DNA of 60,771 bases. Source: an uncultured delta proteobacterium. GTDB lineage: Bacteria; Desulfobacterota; Syntrophia; Syntrophales; UBA8958. Of this stretch, positions 1 through 7,040 are shown one piece after another (within the stretch, counting starts at the first letter, position 1; each line of letters begins with the position of its first letter). The notes under the pieces are model-generated. The model searched no databases, had not been told where the DNA came from, and was given only the letters and a program-made list of their open reading frames with translations. The stretch is taken from NCBI GenBank assembly GCA_903885795.1, contig CAISJV010000023.1, positions 1-60,771 of the forward strand, written 5' to 3'. Both the position numbers and the translations under genes were made by a program.

Positions 1-65
1 CACTCCGAATACACCTCTTCAAATCTCATCTTCCGGATCTCCTGTAGCATCTCTGTCGGTCTCAT
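1..65 (-). CDS. Transposase N-terminus, ISNCY-like (partial, runs off left edge)
   Basis: Read on the minus strand from ATG at 65-63, the first 21 codons give a peptide beginning MRPTEMLQEIRKMRFEEVY. From memory this matches the N-terminus of transposases with a helix-turn-helix and integrase core that are often annotated ISNCY. A GAGGTG ribosome-binding site lies just upstream on that strand (76-71). Only the first residues are inside the window, so catalytic residues cannot be seen. The family call rests on this short N-terminal match; alignment of the full gene would settle it. Confidence 0.6.
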   Translation of the reverse strand, partial: MRPTEMLQEIRKMRFEEVYSE

Positions 66-84
66 CTGTCACCTCTACAGATGA
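62..84 (-). promoter_or_regulatory. Hairpin over the transposase start codon
   Basis: An 8-bp perfect inverted repeat (62-69 with 77-84, core CATCTGT/ACAGATG) encloses a 7-nt loop. On the minus-strand RNA one arm contains the transposase start codon and the loop contains its GAGGTG ribosome-binding site. By analogy with other insertion sequences, such a structure would damp translation of transcripts that enter from outside. That role is inferred. Confidence 0.4.
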
Positions 85-150
85 CTATATGAACCGGACA
101 GATTACGTGCTACAAACCGGACATGTCACGAACTCGCAACAGTTACAAAT
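66..150. mobile_element. Probable insertion-sequence end beside the transposase
   Basis: Between the transposase start and the first chromosomal promoter the sequence has two direct copies of AACCGGACA (92-100 and 115-123), 23 nt apart, plus other non-coding DNA. Repeated motifs of this type often mark transposase-binding ends. The exact element boundary and any target-site duplication cannot be fixed because the other end is outside the window. Confidence 0.4.
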
Positions 151-156
151 TTATCA

Positions 157-186
157 TTGACAAAATCACTGTTCTTACAATAAGAA
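157..186 (+). promoter_or_regulatory. Candidate sigma-70 promoter for the rfaE1 operon
   Basis: A perfect -35 TTGACA (157-162) is followed after 18 nt by TAAGAA (181-186), a weak -10. It lies about 50 nt upstream of rfaE1 and immediately inside the insertion-sequence end. It may be the native promoter or one carried by the element. Confidence 0.4.
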
Positions 187-235
187 ACCCGTTTGCTTCA
201 CGGAAATCTTTCCGATCAGGGAGTGTCGACAGTTT

Positions 236-1225
236 ATGAGCCGTCTGTTTACGCGCAAGCGAATTCTCGAAATCATGGATCAATTTGCCCATGCCAAGGT
301 TATGGTCGTGGGGGATATCATGGTGGACCACTTCATTCGGGGGCGGGTTGCCAGGATTTCCCCGGAGGCCCCCGTCCCCGTTGTGGATGTTCATTCCGAC
401 CATATGCTACTGGGTGGTTCGGCGAATGTCATGAACAACATTCATGCTATGGAGGGCAGGGTCTACGGATTGGGAGTGATCGGAAACGATGAAACGGGGG
501 ACCGTTTATTGACGGAATTGCAGCAGAAGCAAATCGCGACGGCAGGCATTATCCGGGAAGACCATCGTCCGACGACCCTGAAGACGCGCATCGTGGCTCA
601 TGGTCAGCAAGTCGTCCGTTTCGATCGGGAAAGCCGCTTGCCAATAAGTGAAGAAACAATAGGTAAAATGATAAACTACATGGCGACTATCCGTGATGAA
701 CTGGGAGCGGTGGTCATTTCCGATTACAGTAAAGGGGTGGTCATGGAACCCCTGCTACAGGGAATCCGCCGGATTTTTGCCGGAGCGGGGGTCGTGGTTT
801 GCGTCGATCCAAAGAAGACGGACTTTTCCAGCTACAAGGGTTTTGACATTGTTACGCCCAACCACCATGAGGCCGGTAAGGCGGTGGGTTTTGAAATTGT
901 AGACAGGGCCTCCCTTGTCAAAGCGGGCAGGGAGTTGATAAGAAATTATGATTTCAAGGCCCTCCTCATCACACGGGGGGAAGAGGGGATGAGCCTTTTT
1001 GAACGGGATGGGTCGATCCGCCATACGGAATTTTCCTCAGAGGCGCGCGAGGTTTTTGACGTCACCGGCGCCGGCGATACCGCCATCGGTGTTTTTGCTC
1101 TGTCCATGGCCTCGGGAGCCACTTTCCGGGAGGCGGCATTTATTGCCAACCGAGCGGCGGGCATCGCCGTTGGGAAGGAAGGTACGGCCACAGTGACTCG
1201 GAAGGAACTGAAAAGAACCCTATGA
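236..1225 (+). CDS. rfaE1: D-glycero-beta-D-manno-heptose-7-phosphate kinase (RfaE domain I)
   Basis: This PfkB/ribokinase-family sugar kinase of 329 aa would phosphorylate heptose-7-P at C1 for the ADP-heptose of LPS inner core, in the cytoplasm. Visible signatures are the N-terminal VVGDIMVDHF segment, the LGGSANVM substrate-binding region, TPNHHEA in the middle, and the ATP/catalytic motif DVTGAGD with the catalytic base near D281. E. coli HldE (about 475 aa) also carries a C-terminal nucleotidyltransferase; that domain is missing here, so an rfaE2 gene should exist elsewhere. The ATG is preceded by AGGGAGT. The end overlaps the next gene by 4 nt (ATGA), indicating coupled translation. Confidence 0.9.
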   Translation: MSRLFTRKRILEIMDQFAHAKVMVVGDIMVDHFIRGRVARISPEAPVPVVDVHSDHMLLGGSANVMNNIHAMEGRVYGLGVIGNDETGDRLLTELQQKQIATAGIIREDHRPTTLKTRIVAHGQQVVRFDRESRLPISEETIGKMINYMATIRDELGAVVISDYSKGVVMEPLLQGIRRIFAGAGVVVCVDPKKTDFSSYKGFDIVTPNHHEAGKAVGFEIVDRASLVKAGRELIRNYDFKALLITRGEEGMSLFERDGSIRHTEFSSEAREVFDVTGAGDTAIGVFALSMASGATFREAAFIANRAAGIAVGKEGTATVTRKELKRTL

Positions 1226-1764
1226 GCTGTCCCCGCACAGCAACGCCGGTTAATCTGGTCATGAGCCTGATCGCTACCAACCGGGAGAAAATCTGTCATG
1301 TTCTCGCAATCCTGATGGAGCGCTTCGGGGATACAGATTATCTCAGTTCCTATCTGCCTTTCGGCTATACAAGTTATTATGAAAAGGAGATGGGCCCGGC
1401 TCTGGTCCGCAGGTTTGTTTCCTTTGGCCGGCACGTGCCCCCGGAGACGCTGCCTGACATCAAAAACTGGACCAATGACTTGGAGGCGCAGTTTTCCGAG
1501 GGGGAATTGCGGCAAGTAAATATTGATCCGGGCTATATTGCCGCGGCGCATCTGATCCTGGCGACGGGGAAAGGGTATACCCATCGGCCCTACCTTCGGG
1601 ACGGGATTTACGCGGATTTGACGATGATCTTCGGCGACGGCTCTTTTCAATCTCTTCCCTGGTCATATCCCGACTACGCTGCCGCAGGGGCCGTCGATAT
1701 GCTGAACACCATCAGGAAAAAATATCTCTGGCAGTTGAAAGAAGCAAGGAAGGAACAACCATGA
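1222..1764 (+). CDS. DUF4416 family protein
   Basis: This 180-aa cytoplasmic protein has no signal peptide or membrane segment. The pattern of a FGDTDYLSSYLPF-like segment followed by YYEKEMG, then NIDPGYI and a YTHRPYLRDGIYADL stretch, matches DUF4416 proteins, which are common in deltaproteobacteria and sometimes annotated, without good evidence, as GTP-binding proteins. No P-loop is visible. Both junctions are 4-nt ATGA overlaps (with rfaE1 and yicC), so it is translated as part of the same operon. Function is unknown; the family call is from memory of its conserved motifs. Confidence 0.75.
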   Translation: MSCPRTATPVNLVMSLIATNREKICHVLAILMERFGDTDYLSSYLPFGYTSYYEKEMGPALVRRFVSFGRHVPPETLPDIKNWTNDLEAQFSEGELRQVNIDPGYIAAAHLILATGKGYTHRPYLRDGIYADLTMIFGDGSFQSLPWSYPDYAAAGAVDMLNTIRKKYLWQLKEARKEQP

Positions 1765-2645
1765 TTAAAAGTATGACCGGCTTCGGCCGGGTAGAAGCGG
1801 TTTCCTCAGGCAAGAGAATGCAGGTGGAGATGAAATCCCTGAACCATCGTTATCTGGAAATTTCCCTGCGCATGCCGGCGATGCTCTTCCCCATAGAGAC
1901 AGAAATCAAGAAGAAGATTGGAGAGCGCTTCTCCCGGGGAAAAATCGAAGTCTCCATACGTATGGACAATGAAGCCAATCAGGACGGGACGCAAGCGCTG
2001 ATGTTGAATCTTCCCCTGGTCCGTCAGTATTACTCCCTCCTCAGCCAGATTAAGGAGGAGCTTCAGCTTCCCGACGATGTCACTCTGAATATGATGTCCG
2101 GATTTAGAGACCTGTATATGCCGAAGGAAGTGGAGGATGACCTGACCGGTCTCTGGAGGGGGCTGGAGGGGATTCTTGCCGCGGCGATGGATAAATTGAC
2201 CGACATGAGGATAACGGAAGGAGAAGCCCTCGGTCGGGACCTCGCTTGCCGCATGAATAAAATTCAACAGCTTCTTCGGATCATTGCCCTGCGGGCCCCG
2301 GAAATTGTTGTAGAATATCGGCAGCGTCTTAGCGATCGGGTCAGAGATTTGACCCAGGGCATGGTCATTGACGAGTCCCGGATTCATCAGGAGGTGGCAA
2401 TCCTGGCTGAGAAAAGTGATATCACCGAAGAGGTTGTCCGATTGGAAAGCCATATTGATCAGTTCATCGAACTCCTGGCAGGCGAAGAAGCCATTGGTCG
2501 CAAGATAGATTTCCTCATTCAGGAGATGAATCGGGAAATCAACACCATCGGGTCCAAGAGTGGAGACGCGGAAACCGCCCGTCAGGTTATCGAGATCAAG
2601 AGTGAACTGGCAAAGGTGAGGGAGCAGATCCAGAATGTCGAATAA
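1761..2645 (+). CDS. yicC: YicC family endoribonuclease
   Basis: A 294-aa member of the YicC/YloC family. The N-terminus MIKSMTGFGR and the C-terminal block FLIQEMNREINTIGSKS are the two hallmarks of the family. E. coli YicC is reported to be an RNase that affects stability of small RNAs; that activity is transferred by homology. The long central helical region is rich in charged residues. It starts at an ATGA overlap with DUF4416 and overlaps gmk by 11 nt. The yicC-gmk-rpoZ order is common in many bacteria, which supports the assignment. Confidence 0.9.
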   Translation: MIKSMTGFGRVEAVSSGKRMQVEMKSLNHRYLEISLRMPAMLFPIETEIKKKIGERFSRGKIEVSIRMDNEANQDGTQALMLNLPLVRQYYSLLSQIKEELQLPDDVTLNMMSGFRDLYMPKEVEDDLTGLWRGLEGILAAAMDKLTDMRITEGEALGRDLACRMNKIQQLLRIIALRAPEIVVEYRQRLSDRVRDLTQGMVIDESRIHQEVAILAEKSDITEEVVRLESHIDQFIELLAGEEAIGRKIDFLIQEMNREINTIGSKSGDAETARQVIEIKSELAKVREQIQNVE

Positions 2646-3246
2646 TGCCATTGTCATAATAATTTCAGCGCCCTCTGGGACCGGCAAGACGTCCATATGC
2701 AGGTCGATATTTCGGCAGTTCCCGGATATCAGGTTTTCCGTATCCTATACAACCAGACCACCGCGTCCGGGAGAGGTTGATGGCCGAGATTATCATTTTG
2801 TCACGGAAGATGTCTTCAGGGAAAAGGCGCAAAATGGAGAATTTGCAGAATGGACTGAAAATTATGGCCATTTCTATGGGACATCACGGCGGGTGGTTGA
2901 GGAAATTCGGTCCCGAGGGGAGGACCTGATCTTGGATGTCGAACCCCGTGGGGCCAGGGTGCTCAAAGAATTATATCCTGACGGTGTCTTTGTTTTTGTA
3001 CTGCCCCCCGATCTTGAAGAGCTGAAAAAGCGTTTGCAAAAACGAGGGGCTGAAGATGACGAGATCCGAAAAAGACGTTTTCAAAAAGCAAAAGATGAAA
3101 TCATGGAAGTTTTCTGGTATGATTACGTCATTGTCAATGATCGTCTTGAGAACGCGGTTGAGAGACTGCGGGCTATATATCTGGCGGAAAAGTGTAGAAG
3201 AGAGCGGCAACGCCCTGTCATTGATTGTTTTATGAAGGAAGCATAA
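2635..3246 (+). CDS. gmk: Guanylate kinase
   Basis: A 203-aa guanylate kinase, converting GMP to GDP with ATP. The P-loop SAPSGTGKTS lies at residues 11-20, followed by the GMP-binding region SVSYTTRPPRPGE and the DYHFVTE segment. The region that is usually LDIDVQGA in this family reads LDVEPRGA here, a mild deviation in the part contacting GMP. The C-terminus is extended by a few residues. The ATG lies within the 3' end of yicC (11-nt overlap). Confidence 0.93.
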   Translation: MSNNAIVIIISAPSGTGKTSICRSIFRQFPDIRFSVSYTTRPPRPGEVDGRDYHFVTEDVFREKAQNGEFAEWTENYGHFYGTSRRVVEEIRSRGEDLILDVEPRGARVLKELYPDGVFVFVLPPDLEELKKRLQKRGAEDDEIRKRRFQKAKDEIMEVFWYDYVIVNDRLENAVERLRAIYLAEKCRRERQRPVIDCFMKEA

Positions 3247-3285
3247 TCATTATCTGTGGTTTGTAAATGGAGGTTGAATATTTGT

Positions 3286-3564
3286 ATGGCTAGAATTACT
3301 GTTGAAGACTCGCTGCGAGAAGCAAAAAATCGTTTTGCCCTGGTGCAACTGACATCCCAACGGGCTATCCAGCTCATCAAGGGATCGAAGCCTATGCCCT
3401 TGGGTGAAGTCCGGAACAATCGGGAAGTTGTCACGGCGCTCAGGGAGATAGCCGCGGGCAAAGTTTTTTATGCCCATCCGGAGAACCTCATATATACCAA
3501 AGACAATTTCCTCCCGATTCTAGATCACACCGAGTTTATTGATGATGACGAATATACGGAATGA
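3286..3564 (+). CDS. rpoZ: DNA-directed RNA polymerase omega subunit
   Basis: A 92-aa omega subunit, which assists beta' folding and core assembly. The N-terminus MARITVEDSLREAKNRFALV is typical of the family and contains the NRF motif. I chose the ATG at 3286 because GGAGG sits about 12 nt upstream; a GTG at 3256 would add ten residues not seen in the family. It follows gmk, the usual gene neighbour. Its 3' end overlaps the start of pyrF. Confidence 0.9.
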   Translation: MARITVEDSLREAKNRFALVQLTSQRAIQLIKGSKPMPLGEVRNNREVVTALREIAAGKVFYAHPENLIYTKDNFLPILDHTEFIDDDEYTE

Positions 3565-4309
3565 TCGTCCTCAAGACCGTCTGATTTTTGCGCTGGATAT
3601 CGGCAATGGCGGGTTGGAAGAGGTTCTGTCGTGGGTCGATGGTCTGCACGGGCATGTCGGTCTCTTTAAAGTTGGCAAGGAAGCCTTTACAATTTATGGT
3701 CCGGCGCTCATCAGTAAGATACATGAACGAGGGGCTCGTGTCTTTCTCGATTTGAAATATCACGATATACCCAATACCGTAGCAAGGGCGGCGGAAGGGG
3801 CTGTCGGACTGGGGGTGGCCATGTTCAATGTCCACGCCGCCGGGGGACGAAGCATGATGGTTGCGGCGGCAGCCGCCGCAAATCAGGCGGCGGAACGGCT
3901 GCGTTTGCCGGCGCCCATCCTTATTGCCGTGACGGTTCTGACAAGTCTTAACGATGCTGATTTGAGGGAGATAGGATTTCATAAAACGACGATGGAAGCG
4001 GTACAAAATTTTGCCCGCATGGCCCAGGATGCCGGCATGGGGGGGGTTGTGGCTTCTCCACGGGAAATCGAGGTTATCCGAAAGGTCTGTGGAGAGGATT
4101 TTGTGATTGTTACCCCCGGTATCAGGGGTAGCGGCGCCGTTGCCGGGGATGATCAGAAAAGGACATTGTCTCCTGAAGAAGCCATCTTAGCGGGAGCAGA
4201 TTATCTTGTGGTAGGCAGACCCATACGCATGGCGACAAATCCGGCCTCAGAAGCGGACCGGGTCGTTGAAGCCATTGCCAGAGGATTGCAGGCAAGAGGC
4301 GCGCTTTGA
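3542..4309 (+). CDS. pyrF: Orotidine 5'-phosphate decarboxylase
   Basis: Catalyses OMP to UMP, the last step of de novo pyrimidine synthesis. About 255 aa, a TIM barrel of the short bacterial type. Key motifs seen are FALDIG near the N-terminus, the lysine in LFKVGKEAF, the catalytic array DLKYHDIPNT (D-K-D tetrad residues), and IVTPGIR binding the phosphate. The start is uncertain: TTG-ATG-ATG at 3539-3547 all lie inside rpoZ with only a weak ribosome-binding site, suggesting translational coupling. It overlaps rpoZ by about 23 nt. Confidence 0.92.
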   Translation: MMTNIRNDRPQDRLIFALDIGNGGLEEVLSWVDGLHGHVGLFKVGKEAFTIYGPALISKIHERGARVFLDLKYHDIPNTVARAAEGAVGLGVAMFNVHAAGGRSMMVAAAAAANQAAERLRLPAPILIAVTVLTSLNDADLREIGFHKTTMEAVQNFARMAQDAGMGGVVASPREIEVIRKVCGEDFVIVTPGIRGSGAVAGDDQKRTLSPEEAILAGADYLVVGRPIRMATNPASEADRVVEAIARGLQARGAL

Positions 4310-4343
4310 ACAACCTGCCATATTATCCGTGACGGTGACGCCG

Positions 4344-5123
4344 ATGAAGAGCGTCCCGGATATCAAGAAAAAATCATCCCAGGTGATTTACGGCATAAAT
4401 CCCCTTTGGGAAGCCATCAAAAACAACCCCCGGGAAATATTGAGAATTGCTGTAACCACCGGCAGGAAGGGTGAACAGGTTCTCAAAATCTTGCAAGAAG
4501 CCTCCCGTTTTTCTGTTCCCGTTGTGGAGGTCGAGCGGGTGAGTCTAGATAGGTTGACCGGTTCAGGGGTGCATCAGGGGATTGTGGGCACGATCCGGCC
4601 TTATGCCTACGTCGATCTTGAGGAGATGCTACAACATTTTGAAGAAACTCTCAATGGCCAGATAGTCGTTGTACTTGATAGTATTACTGACCCCCATAAC
4701 CTCGGGGCCATTATCCGCACCGCACACTGTTTTGGAGCTGCCGGGGTGATCATCCCCCAGGACCGCTCCGCTTCCGTGACACCGACGGTTGTCAAGGCGT
4801 CGGCCGGTGCGGCGCATCATGTAAAGGTGGTAATGGTTACGAATTTGTCCCGGACCCTTGATATCTTGAAAGAAAAGGGATTCTGGATCTATGGGACGGA
4901 CGCCGGTGCGGGGCTGGATCCACGTTCGGCGCCCTTTGTAGGAAAGATTGCCCTTGTTATGGGCAGTGAGGGCCAGGGGCTCAGAGACCTGATCCGGAAA
5001 AAATGTGATTTCCTTTTATCGATTCCCATGATAGGGGAAATAGGCTCTCTTAATGTCTCGGTGGCGACGGGGATTGTCATGCACGAAATATTTCGTGGGC
5101 TGATGAATCCTTCGGAAAGCTGA
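4344..5123 (+). CDS. rlmB: 23S rRNA 2'-O-methyltransferase, RlmB/TrmH (SpoU) type
   Basis: A SPOUT-class methyltransferase of about 259 aa. An N-terminal substrate-binding domain (YGINPLWEAIK onward) is followed by the knotted SAM-binding domain. The three SpoU motifs are clear: LDSITDPHNLGAIIRTA (motif 1), VMGSEGQGL (motif 2) and IPMIGEIGSLNVSVATG (motif 3). By homology to RlmB it would methylate the ribose of G2251 in 23S rRNA; TrmH-like targets remain possible. The ATG at 4344 was chosen; a longer frame starting at 4266 would overlap pyrF. Confidence 0.88.
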   Translation: MKSVPDIKKKSSQVIYGINPLWEAIKNNPREILRIAVTTGRKGEQVLKILQEASRFSVPVVEVERVSLDRLTGSGVHQGIVGTIRPYAYVDLEEMLQHFEETLNGQIVVVLDSITDPHNLGAIIRTAHCFGAAGVIIPQDRSASVTPTVVKASAGAAHHVKVVMVTNLSRTLDILKEKGFWIYGTDAGAGLDPRSAPFVGKIALVMGSEGQGLRDLIRKKCDFLLSIPMIGEIGSLNVSVATGIVMHEIFRGLMNPSES

Positions 5124-5175
5124 AGAATGATCTGTTGGGAATGGTAAATTCCGTGAATGCCAGATAGGAGATCAT

Positions 5176-6387
5176 ATGCCCGTATTTGTCTGGGAAGCGA
5201 CGACCAGAAGAGGTGAAATAAAAAAAGGCGAATTGGACGCCGCCGATGAGGCAAACGCCCGGGGTATGCTGCGCCGGCAGGGTTTTCGGTCAATAAATAT
5301 CAAGGCCAAGCCGAAGAGCCTCGAAGAGTACCTTCCCTTCCTAAAGCAGAAGATCAGCGAAAAAAATGTCGTGGTCTTTGCCCGTATCTTTGCAACCATG
5401 ATCAATGCCGGTCTCCCGCTAATTCAATGTCTGGAACTTCTATCGCAGCAGGAGCAGAACAAGACTTTTGCCAAGGTCATTACCGCGATCAAGGAGGATA
5501 TCGAAGGAGGCTCTACCCTGTCGGATGCCCTGAAAAAATATCCCGCGGTCTTCGATAACCTGTTTGTAAATTTGGTGGCAGCGGGAGAAAGCGGTGGTAT
5601 TCTCGATGTTATTCTTCAACGCCTTTCAAGCTATATGGAAAAGGCAATGAAACTGAAATCCAAGGTAAAGGGGGCCATGACTTACCCGGCAAGCGTTTTG
5701 GTTATTTCCATTGCGGTTGTCGCCCTTCTGCTTCTCAAGGTCATACCTGTTTTTCAGAAGATGTTTGAAGGCATGGGGGGAGAGCTGCCCGGTCCCACCC
5801 AGTTTCTTGTCGACGCCAGTGCCTTTACCCAGAAGTATTTCCTACTGATGTTTGCCGCTGTCGGATTGGCCTTTTTTGTCTTCAACCGATTCGTGGCCAC
5901 CGAGCGCGGCCGCTATCTGTTCGACAGTGCGGTGCTGAAGTCACCCGTCTTTGGCGACCTCCTGAAAAAGGTTGCTGTAGCCAAATTCACGCGTACCATG
6001 TCCACAATGATGTCCAGCGGGGTTCCTATCCTGGAGGGCTTGGCCATAGTCAGTAAAACGGCGGGAAATGTCATCATTGAAAAAGCCCTCATGGAAACCC
6101 GGAGAAGTATATCCGAAGGAAAGACTATTGCTGAACCCCTGATGGAAACGGATATATTCCCGGCGATGGTGGTGCAGATGATCGCTGTCGGAGAGGCGAC
6201 GGGGGCACTGGATACCATGCTTGCCAAGATTGCCGATTTTTATGATGATGAAGTCGATACAGCCGTAGACGCCATGACAGCGCTTCTGGAACCTTTTATG
6301 ATGGTCTTTCTGGGCGGGGTGGTGGGCGGCATGATCATCGCCATGTACCTGCCCATTTTCAAAATGGCGTCGGTGGTAGGGGGTTGA
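5176..6387 (+). CDS. pilC: Type IV pilus / type II secretion inner-membrane platform protein (PilC/GspF family)
   Basis: A 403-aa polytopic inner-membrane protein with two homologous T2SSF domains (about residues 67-190 and 270-395). Near-identical motifs occur in each copy, such as LVAAGESGGILD and MIAVGEATGALD. Hydrophobic segments lie near residues 170-195, 220-240 and 370-395. The short N-terminal piece FVWEATTRRGEIKKGEL is typical of PilC. The protein would anchor the assembly ATPase of a pilus or pseudopilus. No other pilus gene is present, so pilus versus secretion role is undecided. An AGGAGA ribosome-binding site precedes the ATG. Confidence 0.88.
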   Translation: MPVFVWEATTRRGEIKKGELDAADEANARGMLRRQGFRSINIKAKPKSLEEYLPFLKQKISEKNVVVFARIFATMINAGLPLIQCLELLSQQEQNKTFAKVITAIKEDIEGGSTLSDALKKYPAVFDNLFVNLVAAGESGGILDVILQRLSSYMEKAMKLKSKVKGAMTYPASVLVISIAVVALLLLKVIPVFQKMFEGMGGELPGPTQFLVDASAFTQKYFLLMFAAVGLAFFVFNRFVATERGRYLFDSAVLKSPVFGDLLKKVAVAKFTRTMSTMMSSGVPILEGLAIVSKTAGNVIIEKALMETRRSISEGKTIAEPLMETDIFPAMVVQMIAVGEATGALDTMLAKIADFYDDEVDTAVDAMTALLEPFMMVFLGGVVGGMIIAMYLPIFKMASVVGG

Positions 6388-6394
6388 CAAAAAA

Positions 6395-6471
6395 TGGTCG
6401 GGATGGCGCGATTTGAACGCGCGACTCCTGCGTCCCGAACGCAGTGCCCTACCAAGCTGGGCCACATCCCG
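6395..6471 (-). tRNA. tRNA-Pro (anticodon CGG), CCA encoded
   Basis: A 77-nt cloverleaf on the minus strand. Acceptor CGGGATG pairs perfectly with CATCCCG; the anticodon arm CTGCG-TTCGGGA-CGCAG carries anticodon CGG; the T arm is GCGCG-TTCAAAT-CGCGC; discriminator A is followed by encoded CCA. It is the only gene in minus orientation in the left half and is convergent with pilC. Confidence 0.95.
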
Positions 6472-6568
6472 ACGAGGTGGTCAAATATATAATTACTTGG
6501 GAAAAGTCCAATATTATTTTTAATAGATTTGCAAAAACCAATTTTATTCTTTTTTATGGAGATGATGA

Positions 6569-6985
6569 GTGATTATTTATGATCTGCGCTGTGATCATGG
6601 ACACAAATTTGAGGGCTGGTTTCAGGACCGACAGGCCTTTGAAATGCAGCAGGCCAGTAAATTGATTACCTGTCCCGGGTGCGGAAGCATGGAAACGGAA
6701 ATTGTTCCCGCGTCCGTGGCGCTCTTGGGAAAGGATAAGGGCCCGGCAAAAAAACGTAGCGATGTGGAAATCTCTCCCCTGAAATATCTGGAACAGTTGC
6801 ATCGGCAGATCGACAAATATTTTGACGATGTGGGTGAACAGTTTGCGGAAGTTGCCGTCCGGATCCACCGTGGTGAGGAGGATCGACGCAACATCCGTGG
6901 CGTCACGACGGAAAGGGAGGAAGAGACCCTCCGCGAGGAAGGGGTTCCCTTTGTCAAGATTCCTGTTCCAAAATTCGACAGTTGA
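6569..6985 (+). CDS. DUF1178 family zinc-ribbon protein
   Basis: A 138-aa soluble protein. The N-terminus IIYDLRCDHGHKFEGWFQD followed by CPGCGS matches DUF1178, a family widespread in proteobacteria with unknown function; the Cys pairs suggest a small zinc or metal site. The C-terminal half is charged and helical, with a VPFVKIPVPKF ending. The start is GTG at 6569 with GGAG about 8 nt upstream; the next internal ATG would remove the conserved N-terminus. Confidence 0.8.
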   Translation: MIIYDLRCDHGHKFEGWFQDRQAFEMQQASKLITCPGCGSMETEIVPASVALLGKDKGPAKKRSDVEISPLKYLEQLHRQIDKYFDDVGEQFAEVAVRIHRGEEDRRNIRGVTTEREEETLREEGVPFVKIPVPKFDS

Positions 6986-7040
6986 CAGACTTGAGAAAAG
7001 TCCCCCAAAAGGTAAATGCCAATCAAGGTGAATTCTGTCT

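Noticed and set aside
1806-2696. 296-codon minus-strand frame over yicC
   Set aside because: Antisense to a clear family member with intact hallmarks; composition is not protein-like.
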